From contig JAGXIG010000032.1 of assembly GCA_024635815.1 (NCBI GenBank), positions 1-6,273 of the forward strand: a DNA stretch of 6,273 nucleotides, written 5' to 3'. The first letter of the stretch is position 1. Every line of letters begins with the position of its first letter. The position numbers and the translations under genes are program-made. Origin of the DNA: Salegentibacter sp. GTDB lineage: Bacteria > Bacteroidota > Bacteroidia > Flavobacteriales > Flavobacteriaceae. The notes below the pieces were generated by a model. The model was given only the letters and a program-made list of their open reading frames with translations, searched no databases and was not told the origin of the DNA. Of the stretch, positions 1 to 6,273 are shown in pieces.

Positions 1-35
1 CAGTAATGCTATTTGATGAAGCAGGCTGGAAGTAG
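1..35 (+). CDS. C-terminal end of probable Fe(III)-type ABC transporter substrate-binding protein (partial)
   Basis: Only the last ten codons are present, read in the frame that ends at the TAG at 33-35 (VMLFDEAGWK, then stop). A tail of the form 'hydrophobic-F/Y-D-E-x-G-W-K' is typical, as I recall, of FbpA-type iron(III) periplasmic or lipoprotein binding proteins, and such a gene normally lies just before the permease and ATPase found here. The reading overlaps the permease start at 16 by 20 bases. Two other frames also stop nearby (TAA at 4-6; TGA at 14-16, touching the permease ATG), so the frame choice rests on the sequence of the tail and on gene context. The body of the gene lies outside the window. 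Confidence 0.5.
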   Translation, partial: VMLFDEAGWK

Positions 36-1677
36 TCATATATTTTCTTTAAAATCTAGGCTAAAACGCCTGAAAAGAGATACAAATCGATGGTCAATAT
101 TTACGTTGGCCATCGTTCTTTTTATTGCCCTACCCGTAATTGCCATCGCGGTAAAATTACTGGAAGGACCCGGAGAAACCTGGGGGCATCTTGTAGATAA
201 TCTATTGGTAGATTATATAGGAAATTCCTTTTTCCTGATTTTTGCCTGTAGTTTGTTGGTGCTTATAATGGGAGTAGGAGCCGCCTGGTTGGTAGCCCGG
301 TTTGAATTTCCCTTTAGAAAACAACTGGAATGGTTGCTTATTCTGCCTCTTGCCATTCCTTCTTATATTGTGGCATACGCCTACGCCGGTGTTTTTGATT
401 ATGGCGGAAGCCTTGAGCTAATTTTAAGAGGATTAAACCTAGAATTTACTCGGATAGATATTATGAATAAATTCGGATTGGCATTTGTGCTTAGTATTTC
501 GCTTTTCCCTTATGTATATGTTAGTTCCCGAGCATTTTTTTTAAATCAGGCTGGGAATTTATTGGAAGCTTCAACTATGCTTGGAGTAGGGGAATTTAAA
601 TCTTTTTTTAGATTGATGCTGCCCCTGGCAAGACCGGCAATTATCGCGGGACTTATCCTGGTTTTAATGGAAGTTTTAAACGATTATGGCGCTGCTCAAT
701 ATTTTGGGGTTAATACGTTTACCACCGGAATCTTTAGGGCCTGGTTTTCTTTAGAAGAGCCCGAAACTGCAGTCTACCTTTCGGCATTGCTTATTTTTAT
801 TGTTTTTGCCCTTATTTTATTCGAAAAATGGCAGCGAAAAAACATACGGGTTACTGGAAATAAAGCCTCCGGTCGTACCCATAGAAAATTAGGAACCAAA
901 CCAATGCAATGGTTGAAGTTTATCCTGGTTTTGATCCCTGTAATCTTAGGTTTTTTTATTCCGGTAGGGCAATTGATCTATTGGGCATTTTTAACAGCAG
1001 AAAAAGTATTTGATCTCGATTTTATAATGCTCTCGCTGCAAAGTTTTGGTATCGCTTTAATTACTTCATTGGTAACTGTTCTTTTTGCAACTTTACTTAT
1101 TTATTTTGCCAAATGGAGTAGTATAAACGGCATTAAAAGCATTTCCAGGTTAGGAATTTTAGGTTATGCTATTCCAGGCGCTGTTGTTGCGATTGGAATC
1201 ATGATCCCTACCCTGGCTTTTGATAAATGGTTTATCAATACTATGGATACTGTTTTTGGCGTAAAAACCGGCTTTTTGTTCAACGGAACTTTAGTGGCGT
1301 TGGTCTATGCATATAACGTTAGGTTTTTGGCGGTGGCCTATAATCCTATAGAATCCACGGCTTTAAAAGTAAGCAACAGTATCCCGGATTCTTCTAAAAT
1401 GCTGGGTGTTGGGAATTTTAAAACTTTTTTTAAGATAGAATTTCCACTGATTAAAACAGGAATTTTAAGCGCGGTAATCCTTGTGTTTATAGATGTTTTA
1501 AAGGAATTACCCTTAACTTTAATCTTAAAACCATTTCATATTAACACACTTGCCGTGAAAGCTTTTGAATATGCAAGTGACGAAATGGTAATGGAGGCTG
1601 CAATTCCTTCTTTATTTATTATCTTCACGGCCACCATTCCCGTGATATTTTTAAACAAGTTATTGATAAAAGAATAA
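16..1677 (+). CDS. Iron(III)-type ABC transporter permease, two fused modules (FbpB-like)
   Basis: Inner-membrane channel subunit of a binding-protein-dependent importer, 553 aa. About twelve hydrophobic segments fall in two halves (roughly residues 28-270 and 301-550), each a binding-protein-dependent transport permease domain. This duplicated layout and length are typical of the FbpB/SfuB iron(III) family, in which one polypeptide forms the whole channel. Each half carries the cytoplasmic EAA loop that docks on the ATPase: residues 184-203 (EASTMLG, then LP) and 458-477 (DSSKMLG, then FP). The second loop lacks the usual E-A. The start is the ATG at 16; a TTG directly before it is possible but less likely. 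The gene overlaps the end of the preceding binding-protein gene and is followed one base later by its ATPase, so the genes are probably co-transcribed and translationally coupled. Ferric iron as substrate is inferred from family; thiamine or another oxyanion importer of the same superfamily cannot be excluded. Confidence 0.88.
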   Translation: MKQAGSSHIFSLKSRLKRLKRDTNRWSIFTLAIVLFIALPVIAIAVKLLEGPGETWGHLVDNLLVDYIGNSFFLIFACSLLVLIMGVGAAWLVARFEFPFRKQLEWLLILPLAIPSYIVAYAYAGVFDYGGSLELILRGLNLEFTRIDIMNKFGLAFVLSISLFPYVYVSSRAFFLNQAGNLLEASTMLGVGEFKSFFRLMLPLARPAIIAGLILVLMEVLNDYGAAQYFGVNTFTTGIFRAWFSLEEPETAVYLSALLIFIVFALILFEKWQRKNIRVTGNKASGRTHRKLGTKPMQWLKFILVLIPVILGFFIPVGQLIYWAFLTAEKVFDLDFIMLSLQSFGIALITSLVTVLFATLLIYFAKWSSINGIKSISRLGILGYAIPGAVVAIGIMIPTLAFDKWFINTMDTVFGVKTGFLFNGTLVALVYAYNVRFLAVAYNPIESTALKVSNSIPDSSKMLGVGNFKTFFKIEFPLIKTGILSAVILVFIDVLKELPLTLILKPFHINTLAVKAFEYASDEMVMEAAIPSLFIIFTATIPVIFLNKLLIKE

Positions 1678-1678
1678 G

Positions 1679-2665
1679 ATGCTAAGCGTAAATTCCATTT
1701 CCAAAAGCTTTGATAAAGGCAAGACTTTTGCCCTAAAGGAAGTTTCTTTTAATCTAAAAGAGGGAGATGTTTGCGCTATTGTGGGGGAAAGCGGAAGTGG
1801 GAAAACCACACTAGTTCGACTTATCGCCGGTCTGGAACGACCCGATCACGGAAGTATTATTCTCAATAACAAAGAACTTTCTTCAGTAAAAAAACTTGTA
1901 CCGCCTGAAAAGCGTAAGATTGGCCTGGTATTCCAGGAATATGCATTGTTTCCCCATTTTGACCTTCTTAAAAATGTGAGCTACGGAATTTCGAAACTGA
2001 AGAATAAAAAAGAACGGGCTATAGAAATGCTAGAGCTAGTTGGGCTTAGCGGACTGGAAAAGCGCTATCCTCATCAACTTTCAGGTGGGCAGCAGCAACG
2101 CGTGGCACTAGCAAGGGCTTTGGCGCCAAATCCATCTTTGTTGATCCTGGACGAACCTTTCAGCAATCTTGACGCTATGCTTAGAATGCAATTGCGTAGC
2201 CAGGTGTTTGAGATTATAAAAAAAACAGGGGTTACGGCTATTTTTGTAACTCACGATACGCAGGATGCACTTTCTGTAGCCGATGAAATTCTTATCCTTC
2301 AACATGGAAAAGTGATTCAAAAAGACCAGGCCTCAAATTTGTACATCAAGCCTAATTCGGTTTATGTAGCTTCTCTTTTTGGAAATACCATTCAGCTTAA
2401 CAAAGAATTACAAACGGCTTTTGATTGTCCATTAAACCCGAATTGTAGTCACGCCATTCGCAATGAAAACCTTAGTATTAATGAGGAATGTGAATATGTA
2501 ACCCACGCCAGGGTATTAAAGAAGACCTTTATGGGAAATTCCACCCAACTGCTGCTTAAACTGGATAACGGGCATCAAATTTCAGTAGTCACCAAAGACA
2601 CCAATGTGGCGGACCGTATAAAGATTGGTTTTAATTCTACCGACGTACTGGAATTTGCCGGATGA
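1679..2665 (+). CDS. Iron(III)-type ABC transporter ATP-binding protein (FbpC-like)
   Basis: ATPase that powers the permease encoded just before it, 328 aa, acting at the cytoplasmic face of the inner membrane. All nucleotide-binding motifs are intact: Walker A GESGSGKTT (36-44), Q-loop Gln86 in VFQEYALFPH, signature LSGGQ (134-138), Walker B LLILDE (154-159), D-loop SNLD (162-165) and switch His192 in THDTQDA. Residues about 230-328 form a C-terminal extension with an 'IRNENLSI' segment, resembling the TOBE regulatory domain of FbpC/PotA/CysA-type ATPases. The 'FQEYALFPH' and 'LDAMLR' strings fit the iron/spermidine/sulfate importer group. The ATG at 1679 follows the permease TAA by a single base, so this is the same operon. 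Family assignment is firm; iron specificity is inferred from the fused permease. Confidence 0.9.
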   Translation: MLSVNSISKSFDKGKTFALKEVSFNLKEGDVCAIVGESGSGKTTLVRLIAGLERPDHGSIILNNKELSSVKKLVPPEKRKIGLVFQEYALFPHFDLLKNVSYGISKLKNKKERAIEMLELVGLSGLEKRYPHQLSGGQQQRVALARALAPNPSLLILDEPFSNLDAMLRMQLRSQVFEIIKKTGVTAIFVTHDTQDALSVADEILILQHGKVIQKDQASNLYIKPNSVYVASLFGNTIQLNKELQTAFDCPLNPNCSHAIRNENLSINEECEYVTHARVLKKTFMGNSTQLLLKLDNGHQISVVTKDTNVADRIKIGFNSTDVLEFAG

Positions 2666-2727
2666 TGCTTCCGAAGTAATTTTCTGAATACTAAATAGTT
2701 TTAAGGCTGTTTTTGCTATAAAAAGCT

Positions 2728-2735
2728 TATATTTG
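2728..2735 (+). promoter_or_regulatory. Probable guaB promoter, -7 element TATATTTG
   Basis: TATATTTG matches the Bacteroidota sigma-ABfr -7 consensus TAnnTTTG. It lies 24 bases before the guaB ATG, which would place the transcript start near 2739 and give a leader of about 20 bases. No TTG is found at the usual 17-23 base distance upstream; the nearest one (2713-2715) is only 12 bases away, so the -33 half is weak or absent. The element lies in the 94-bp gap after the ABC ATPase gene, which shows no obvious terminator, so some read-through from the transport operon is possible. Confidence 0.55.
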
Positions 2736-2738
2736 CAC

Positions 2739-2758
2739 GCAATTAAATCTTTAATTGC
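2739..2758 (+). repeat. Perfect 9-bp inverted repeat in the guaB leader
   Basis: GCAATTAAA (2739-2747) and TTTAATTGC (2750-2758) are exact reverse complements separated by TC. The repeat begins where the transcript is predicted to start and ends one base before the guaB ATG, so it makes up nearly the whole 5' leader. It could be an operator for a dimeric repressor or a weak hairpin at the mRNA 5' end. The AT-rich arms and two-base centre favour a DNA site over a stable RNA stem, but this is inference. Confidence 0.6.
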
Positions 2759-2759
2759 T

Positions 2760-4232
2760 ATGATCGCACACGAATCCAAAATTCTAGGAGAAGCCCTTAC
2801 TTACGACGATGTACTGCTTGTTCCTGCTTACTCTGAGATATTACCTCGAGAAGTAAGCATTCGCACCAAATTCACCAAAAACATTTCTATAAACGTACCT
2901 ATAGTTTCTGCAGCTATGGACACGGTTACCGAATCCAGAATGGCCATCGCTATGGCTCGTGAAGGAGGAATTGGTGTTTTGCATAAAAATATGACAGCAG
3001 AGCAGCAGGCGCTAAAAGTTCGAAAAGTGAAAAGGGCAGAAAGCGGAATGATTATAGATCCCGTTACTTTGCCAATTACGGCTAATGTGAGCGATGCAAA
3101 AGCGAGTATGCGTGAACACAGTATCGGCGGAATTCCTATTGTTGATGAAGAAGGAAAGTTGCTGGGAATTGTGACCAACAGGGATTTGCGTTTTGAAAAA
3201 AACAACAAGAGACCAATTGCTGAGGTGATGACTTCAGAAAATTTGGTAACTGTTGCTGAAGGTACTTCTCTGGACCAGGCAGAAGATATTTTGCAGGAAT
3301 ACAAGATTGAAAAATTACCTGTTATTAACGATAACAAAAAACTGGTTGGGCTCATTACTTTTAGAGACATTACTAAACTTACCCAAAAGCCCAATGCCAA
3401 TAAAGATAGTTTCGGAAGACTTCGTGTAGCCGCTGCCATTGGCGTAACTGCTGATGCCGTAGATCGCGCTGAAGCTTTGGTCAACGCCGGAGTAGACGCT
3501 ATAATTATTGATACAGCCCATGGACATACCAAAGGTGTGGTTTCGGTTTTAAAAGATGTAAAAGCAAAATTTCCAGATTTGGAAGTTGTAGTAGGAAATA
3601 TTGCTACTGCTGAAGCCGCTAAATATTTGGCTGAAGCAGGAGCAGATGCGGTTAAAGTAGGAATTGGCCCCGGTTCAATTTGTACGACAAGGGTTGTTGC
3701 AGGAGTTGGTTTTCCTCAGTTTTCTGCGGTGCTGGAAGTGGCTGCGGCCTTAAAAGGAACTGGTGTTCCGGTAATTGCCGATGGTGGGATTCGATACACA
3801 GGGGATATTCCAAAAGCTTTGGCTGCAGGAGCCGATTGTGTTATGCTTGGTTCATTGCTTGCCGGAACCAAAGAATCTCCGGGTGAAACCATTATTTACG
3901 AAGGAAGAAAATTCAAATCTTATCGCGGGATGGGATCGGTAGAGGCGATGCAAAAAGGCTCTAAAGATCGGTATTTCCAGGACGTGGAAGATGATATTAA
4001 GAAACTGGTACCCGAGGGAATCGTTGGCCGTGTTCCTTATAAAGGGGAACTTGAAGAAAGCATCCACCAGTTTGTAGGGGGCTTAAAAGCAGGAATGGGC
4101 TACTGTGGCGCTAAGGATATTCCAACGCTAAAAGAGAGTGCTAAGTTTGTGAAAATTACCGCTTCGGGAATTCACGAAAGTCACCCGCACGATGTAACTA
4201 TTACCAACGAATCGCCTAATTATAGTAGGTAG
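2760..4232 (+). CDS. guaB: Inosine-5'-monophosphate dehydrogenase
   Basis: Cytosolic enzyme that oxidises IMP to XMP with NAD+, the rate-limiting step from IMP to guanine nucleotides. At 490 aa it has the normal full length. The N-terminal part of the TIM barrel includes [13 protein letters not shown] (13-25) and AAMDTVTE (51-58). Two CBS domains are inserted at about 95-210 ([23 protein letters not shown] and [21 protein letters not shown]). The catalytic loop [11 protein letters not shown] carries Cys308. Also present are Asp251 (IIDTAHGH), the phosphate-binding DGGIR (341-345), YRGMGS (388-393), the mobile-flap Arg-Tyr pair (R404-Y405 in KDRYFQ) and [13 protein letters not shown] (417-429). 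The ATG at 2760 is chosen because family members begin close to this point; an in-frame TTG at 2733 would add nine residues encoded by the promoter and inverted repeat. No Shine-Dalgarno sequence is visible, as is usual in this phylum. The gene is probably transcribed alone from its own promoter and ends at the shared hairpin at 4241-4298. Confidence 0.98.
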   Translation: MIAHESKILGEALTYDDVLLVPAYSEILPREVSIRTKFTKNISINVPIVSAAMDTVTESRMAIAMAREGGIGVLHKNMTAEQQALKVRKVKRAESGMIIDPVTLPITANVSDAKASMREHSIGGIPIVDEEGKLLGIVTNRDLRFEKNNKRPIAEVMTSENLVTVAEGTSLDQAEDILQEYKIEKLPVINDNKKLVGLITFRDITKLTQKPNANKDSFGRLRVAAAIGVTADAVDRAEALVNAGVDAIIIDTAHGHTKGVVSVLKDVKAKFPDLEVVVGNIATAEAAKYLAEAGADAVKVGIGPGSICTTRVVAGVGFPQFSAVLEVAAALKGTGVPVIADGGIRYTGDIPKALAAGADCVMLGSLLAGTKESPGETIIYEGRKFKSYRGMGSVEAMQKGSKDRYFQDVEDDIKKLVPEGIVGRVPYKGELEESIHQFVGGLKAGMGYCGAKDIPTLKESAKFVKITASGIHESHPHDVTITNESPNYSR

Positions 4233-4240
4233 TTTGTTGC

Positions 4241-4298
4241 TTTAAAAAGTAAAAGGCCTCACAGATTTTGAAATCTGTGAGGCCTTTTACTTTTTAAA
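4241..4298. terminator. Bidirectional intrinsic terminator, 28-bp perfect stem
   Basis: Arms 4241-4268 and 4271-4298 are perfect reverse complements separated only by TG (in RNA the loop would open to about four bases). The core holds GGCCTCACAGA; the ends are A- and T-rich (AAAAAGTAAAA / TTTTACTTTTT), supplying U-rich tracts in both directions. It lies 8 bases after the guaB stop and 13 bases from the ompH stop, in a convergent gap of 79 bases, so it can end both transcripts. Confidence 0.92.
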
Positions 4299-4311
4299 AA
4301 GCTTGTAAACC

Positions 4312-4842
4312 TTACTCTTCTTCAGTATTAACAGGGGCTGAAGCTTCAATTCCCATTTTATTCATTACTTTTTCAGTAATATCATAATCTTCGGCGGCAA
4401 ACGCAAGACTGTTTCCACCGGCGTGTAGAATTTGGGTGAAGCCTTCCTCTTCAATTACAGCCCGCATTGCGCTATCAATTTTTTCGTAAAGCGGGTTTGT
4501 TAGTTCGTTTCTTCTCATCTGCATCATTACCTGCGCTTTTTGCCTATATTGTTTAATTTGATTTTCCAGTTCAATTATTTCAGATTCACTCTGCTGGCGG
4601 GCTTCATCAGAAAGGCTTTCGGCATTGGCCTGATAGGTTTTTACCAGGGTATCGTATTGTTTAATATTCGCTTGAAAATCCTGTTGTAACTCCTGGTCGT
4701 AGGCTTGCATCCCGGCATTTACGCCTTCCATTTCAGGCATTTGTGATAGGATGTAATCAGTGTCTATAGTTCCTACTTTGGTTTGTGCGCTTGCAAAAAT
4801 GCTAAAACATAAAAATGCAATTAATAAACTGCTTCGTGTCAT
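4312..4842 (-). CDS. OmpH/Skp-family periplasmic chaperone
   Basis: Predicted secreted chaperone of 176 aa that would hold unfolded outer-membrane proteins in the periplasm. Residues 1-19 form a Sec signal peptide (basic start, hydrophobic core, ASA before Gln20). The mature protein starts with the family's strand KVGTIDTDYILSQMPE (22-37). A long charged, Gln/Glu-rich helical region follows (about 40-130), expected to form the coiled-coil tentacle. It ends with the conserved LTNPLYEKIDSAMRAVIEEEGFTQIL block (114-139) and an acidic tail. Length and order match OmpH proteins of Bacteroidota. In this phylum ompH genes often sit in tandem after bamA; this one stands alone, so it is probably an additional paralogue. 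It converges on guaB with a shared terminator. A -7 element lies just upstream, inside the short gap to the broken SRPBCC gene. The client range is unknown. Confidence 0.92.
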   Translation of the reverse strand: MTRSSLLIAFLCFSIFASAQTKVGTIDTDYILSQMPEMEGVNAGMQAYDQELQQDFQANIKQYDTLVKTYQANAESLSDEARQQSESEIIELENQIKQYRQKAQVMMQMRRNELTNPLYEKIDSAMRAVIEEEGFTQILHAGGNSLAFAAEDYDITEKVMNKMGIEASAPVNTEEE

Positions 4843-4859
4843 GATAAAATTGTTTTTGG

Positions 4860-4867
4860 CAAATATA
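4860..4867 (-). promoter_or_regulatory. Possible ompH promoter, -7 element TATATTTG
   Basis: On the minus strand TATATTTG fits TAnnTTTG and sits 17 bases before the ompH ATG (complement of 4840-4842), which would give a very short leader of about a dozen bases. No TTG lies 17-23 bases upstream, so support comes only from the -7 match and its position. The octamer is the same as the one in front of guaB. Confidence 0.42.
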
Positions 4868-4877
4868 ATAGCAGCTT

Positions 4878-5313
4878 TTAATTATTCATATTAAATCTTA
4901 AAACTATTTCTCCTTTAAAACACTTTGATTGTTTTCTAAAGGCGCCGGGCATAAAAAGCCCCATTAATTTAATAAATCCACTAAATCTAAATTCGTTGTG
5001 GGAGATCCAGAGAGTTTCATCTCCGGGAGTTTCTTCAAAGAAATTTTCTTGGATATTATAAACGCCTTTAGCTGTTTAATTGACGTGAAATTGCTCAGGA
5101 AGATCGTTTTTGTAATACCTTCTTCCATTTCTATTTCGCGTTTCCCCATTTTATATTTCAGCTTATTTTTGAGCTTTCTTCTCCTAAGTTTCCGATAATA
5201 TGTTCCATTGAAATAAATCCTTGTTGCCAATGCTTCATATTATCGGGATCACTAAATTTCTCAATCACCTCTGTATCGTGCTTTTCTATTTTTATTACAC
5301 TGGTATATTTCAT
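4878..5313 (-). pseudogene. SRPBCC (START/Bet v1-like) family gene, frameshifted twice with an in-frame stop
   Basis: Read from the ATG at 5313 downward, frame 1 gives MKYTSVIKIEKHDTEVIEKF, then DPDNMKHWQQGFISMEHI, ending at a TGA (5158-5160). Frame 2 continues as KLKYKMGKREIEMEEGITK. Frame 3 continues as NDLPEQFHVN, a TAA (5076-5078), then TAKGVYNIQENFFEE, WISHNEFRFSGF and IKLMGLFMPGAFRKQS. Joined, these follow the order of small SRPBCC polyketide-cyclase/dehydrase-like proteins as I recall them, and adding back one base at each junction gives about 145 codons, the usual length. Both junctions fall in runs of five A (complement of 5166-5170 and 5107-5111) where one extra A would restore the frame. 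The last 15 codons after KQS are no longer recognisable. The function of the intact family is poorly known (hydrophobic ligand binding is general to the fold). No clear promoter is seen upstream. Sequencing error could explain the A-runs but not the additional TAA. Confidence 0.8.
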
Positions 5314-5411
5314 GGTTTATTTAATTTAAAATAAAGTATAATCTTCTATTTTTGGATGAAAGAGTATATTAAGAATACTTTTTAATGACTTATAATCGTT
5401 TAAGTATAAGC

Positions 5412-5441
5412 TTGTAGAACCTAAATGAATTCTTATTTTTG
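5412..5441 (+). promoter_or_regulatory. Probable promoter for the downstream lipoprotein gene (TTG-N19-TATTTTTG)
   Basis: TTG at 5412-5414 and TATTTTTG at 5434-5441 are separated by 19 bases, matching the Bacteroidota -33/-7 consensus (TTG, 17-23 bases, TAnnTTTG). The predicted transcript start is near 5445, giving a leader of about 60 bases. This is the best promoter match in the window. The rest of the 193-bp divergent gap (5314-5411) is AT-rich and shows nothing else convincing. Confidence 0.6.
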
Positions 5442-5477
5442 CTCGCGCGCGCATTGCAGGCTGTTAGTCATTGTAAA

Positions 5478-5507
5478 ATGGTATGTAAATTGCTTTCTCA
5501 ACCTTGA
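5478..5507 (+). other. Possible nine-codon leader ORF overlapping the lipoprotein start (TGATG)
   Basis: ATG at 5478 opens a short frame (MVCKLLSQP) whose TGA at 5505-5507 shares its last base with the ATG of the lipoprotein gene. It lies inside the predicted leader transcript. The TGATG junction would allow translational coupling, but a frame of this size can occur by chance and no Shine-Dalgarno sequence supports it. Confidence 0.25.
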
Positions 5508-6273
5508 TGAATTTGAAAATATCACCTGTTTTTGTATGTTTCTTTCTCGCCGGTTTTTTACTTGCCGGTTGTTCTTATTTTGAGAAAGAAGAAGGTCGTA
5601 AAGTTGTGGTAAGGGTTAATGATTCCTATTTATATGAAGAAGATATTAATGCTTTAATAAACGAGAACACCTCTCAAGAAGATAGTACTATTATAGTTTC
5701 CAATTACATTACCCGCTGGGCTACGCAGCAATTACTTATAGACAGGGCGCAGTTAAACCTTCCTGAAAGTCAGCAGAGAGAATTCAGGGATCTTATAGAA
5801 AATTATAAAAATGAGCTTTATACCAGCGCATATAAAGATGCAGTAGTTGGCAGGCAGTTGGATAGTACATTAGCAGCCGAAGAAATGCAGGCTTATTTTG
5901 AAGAAAACAAAGGCAACTTTAATCTTACTGAAGATTTACTGAAATTAAGATATGTAAACCTGGCAGAAAACAACACCAATGTAAACGAAATAAAATCTTA
6001 TCTCACCCGCTTTAATGATAAAGATAAAGAGGAGCTTGATAAAATTTCACTTCAGTTTAAAAACTATTCTTTGAATGATTCTGTTTGGGTAAAATTAAAA
6101 ACGGTTTACGATAAGATTCCTGCTCTTTCTTCAAATCATAGGGATAAACTTTTAAACAAATCTAATTTTCTTCAGGTAGAAGATTCATTAGGTGTATATT
6201 TGATCTATGTAAAGGATGTTTTAGAACGAGGGCAGGATGCTCCTTTTGAGTATGCTGCGCCTACCATAGAAAA
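5507..6273 (+). CDS. SurA/PpiC-like periplasmic folding-factor lipoprotein (3' end beyond window)
   Basis: Open from the ATG at 5507 to the window edge, 255 complete codons without a stop. Residues 1-21 form a lipoprotein signal peptide with lipobox LLAGC (lipidated Cys22), so the product should be anchored to a membrane facing the periplasm. VVVRVNDSYLYEEDINAL (33-50) matches the opening of SurA-type N-terminal domains ('A-x-V-N-x-x-x-I/L'), followed by a helix-rich stretch (about 60-135) ending in MQAYFEENKGNFN, the usual link into a parvulin domain. Residues 144-255 have the strand-helix order of a parvulin prolyl isomerase (LLKLRYVNL; VYLIYVKDVLERGQDAPFE), but the hallmark histidine strand and GGDLG motif are absent, so catalysis is doubtful. 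I infer a chaperone-like peptidyl-prolyl isomerase relative. It may be an operon's first gene, because the closing codons point onward. A hypothetical lipoprotein of other function is the alternative. Confidence 0.75.
   Translation, partial: MNLKISPVFVCFFLAGFLLAGCSYFEKEEGRKVVVRVNDSYLYEEDINALINENTSQEDSTIIVSNYITRWATQQLLIDRAQLNLPESQQREFRDLIENYKNELYTSAYKDAVVGRQLDSTLAAEEMQAYFEENKGNFNLTEDLLKLRYVNLAENNTNVNEIKSYLTRFNDKDKEELDKISLQFKNYSLNDSVWVKLKTVYDKIPALSSNHRDKLLNKSNFLQVEDSLGVYLIYVKDVLERGQDAPFEYAAPTIE

Noticed and set aside
2733..2759. TTG start extending GuaB by nine residues
   Set aside because: The extension is encoded by the -7 element and the inverted repeat, and IMP dehydrogenases normally start near the ATG at 2760.
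2828..3532. A 234-codon open frame on the minus strand opposite guaB
   Set aside because: It is antisense to a certain, conserved enzyme, has a Ser/Ile/Leu-rich low-complexity translation typical of an antisense shadow, and matches no family I recognise.
3680..4067. Small open frames on both strands within the guaB 3' half (3680-3886 + and 3852-4067 -)
   Set aside because: They overlap conserved guaB coding sequence, have no upstream signals, and show no domain or motif.
4998..5198. Hydrophobic 66-codon plus-strand frame resembling a small membrane protein
   Set aside because: It is the complement of the SRPBCC remnant; its Phe/Ile/Leu-rich translation follows from the lysine- and glutamate-rich opposite strand.
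4964..5230. An 88-codon minus-strand frame taken as an intact independent gene
   Set aside because: Its first part is out of frame with the SRPBCC sequence, its middle (KLKYKMGKREIEM) is the second piece of the broken gene, and its end is out of frame again. It is a slice of the pseudogene.
5363..5379. Short inverted repeat AGTAT/ATACT with a seven-base spacer
   Set aside because: Five-base AT-rich arms are expected by chance here, and it has no sensible position relative to either gene start.

Overview
The window reads as ordinary chromosomal DNA of a Bacteroidota bacterium, most likely a marine-type flavobacterium (family Flavobacteriaceae; a Gramella- or Salegentibacter-like genus is only a guess). 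The reasons are AT-rich DNA, start codons without a clear Shine-Dalgarno sequence, TAnnTTTG-type promoter elements in front of several genes, and proteins with a flavobacterial character (OmpH-family chaperone, guaB, lipoproteins with a short LAGC lipobox).

Bases 1-2665 (+ strand) hold the end of an iron(III)-type ABC uptake operon. It contains the last codons of a probable substrate-binding protein, a two-module FbpB-type permease and an FbpC-type ATPase, with coding regions overlapping or one base apart. Bases 2666-2759 hold a short promoter region whose leader is almost entirely an inverted repeat. It drives guaB (2760-4232), the IMP dehydrogenase of guanine nucleotide synthesis.

guaB converges on an ompH/skp-like gene on the minus strand (4312-4842), and a perfect 28-bp hairpin between them can terminate both. 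Upstream of ompH, also on the minus strand, is a decayed SRPBCC-family gene (4878-5313). It can be read across three frames and carries two single-base losses in A-runs plus an in-frame stop.

After a 193-bp divergent intergenic region with a good flavobacterial promoter, a lipoprotein gene starts at 5507 on the plus strand and runs off the window. It resembles SurA/PpiC-type periplasmic folding factors. The right half therefore puts two candidate envelope-protein folding factors (OmpH/Skp-like and SurA-like) on either side of the dead gene. I see no mobile element, CRISPR array, tRNA or rRNA, and no convincing new multi-gene system. The most notable items are the broken SRPBCC gene, the palindromic guaB leader and the very long bidirectional terminator.
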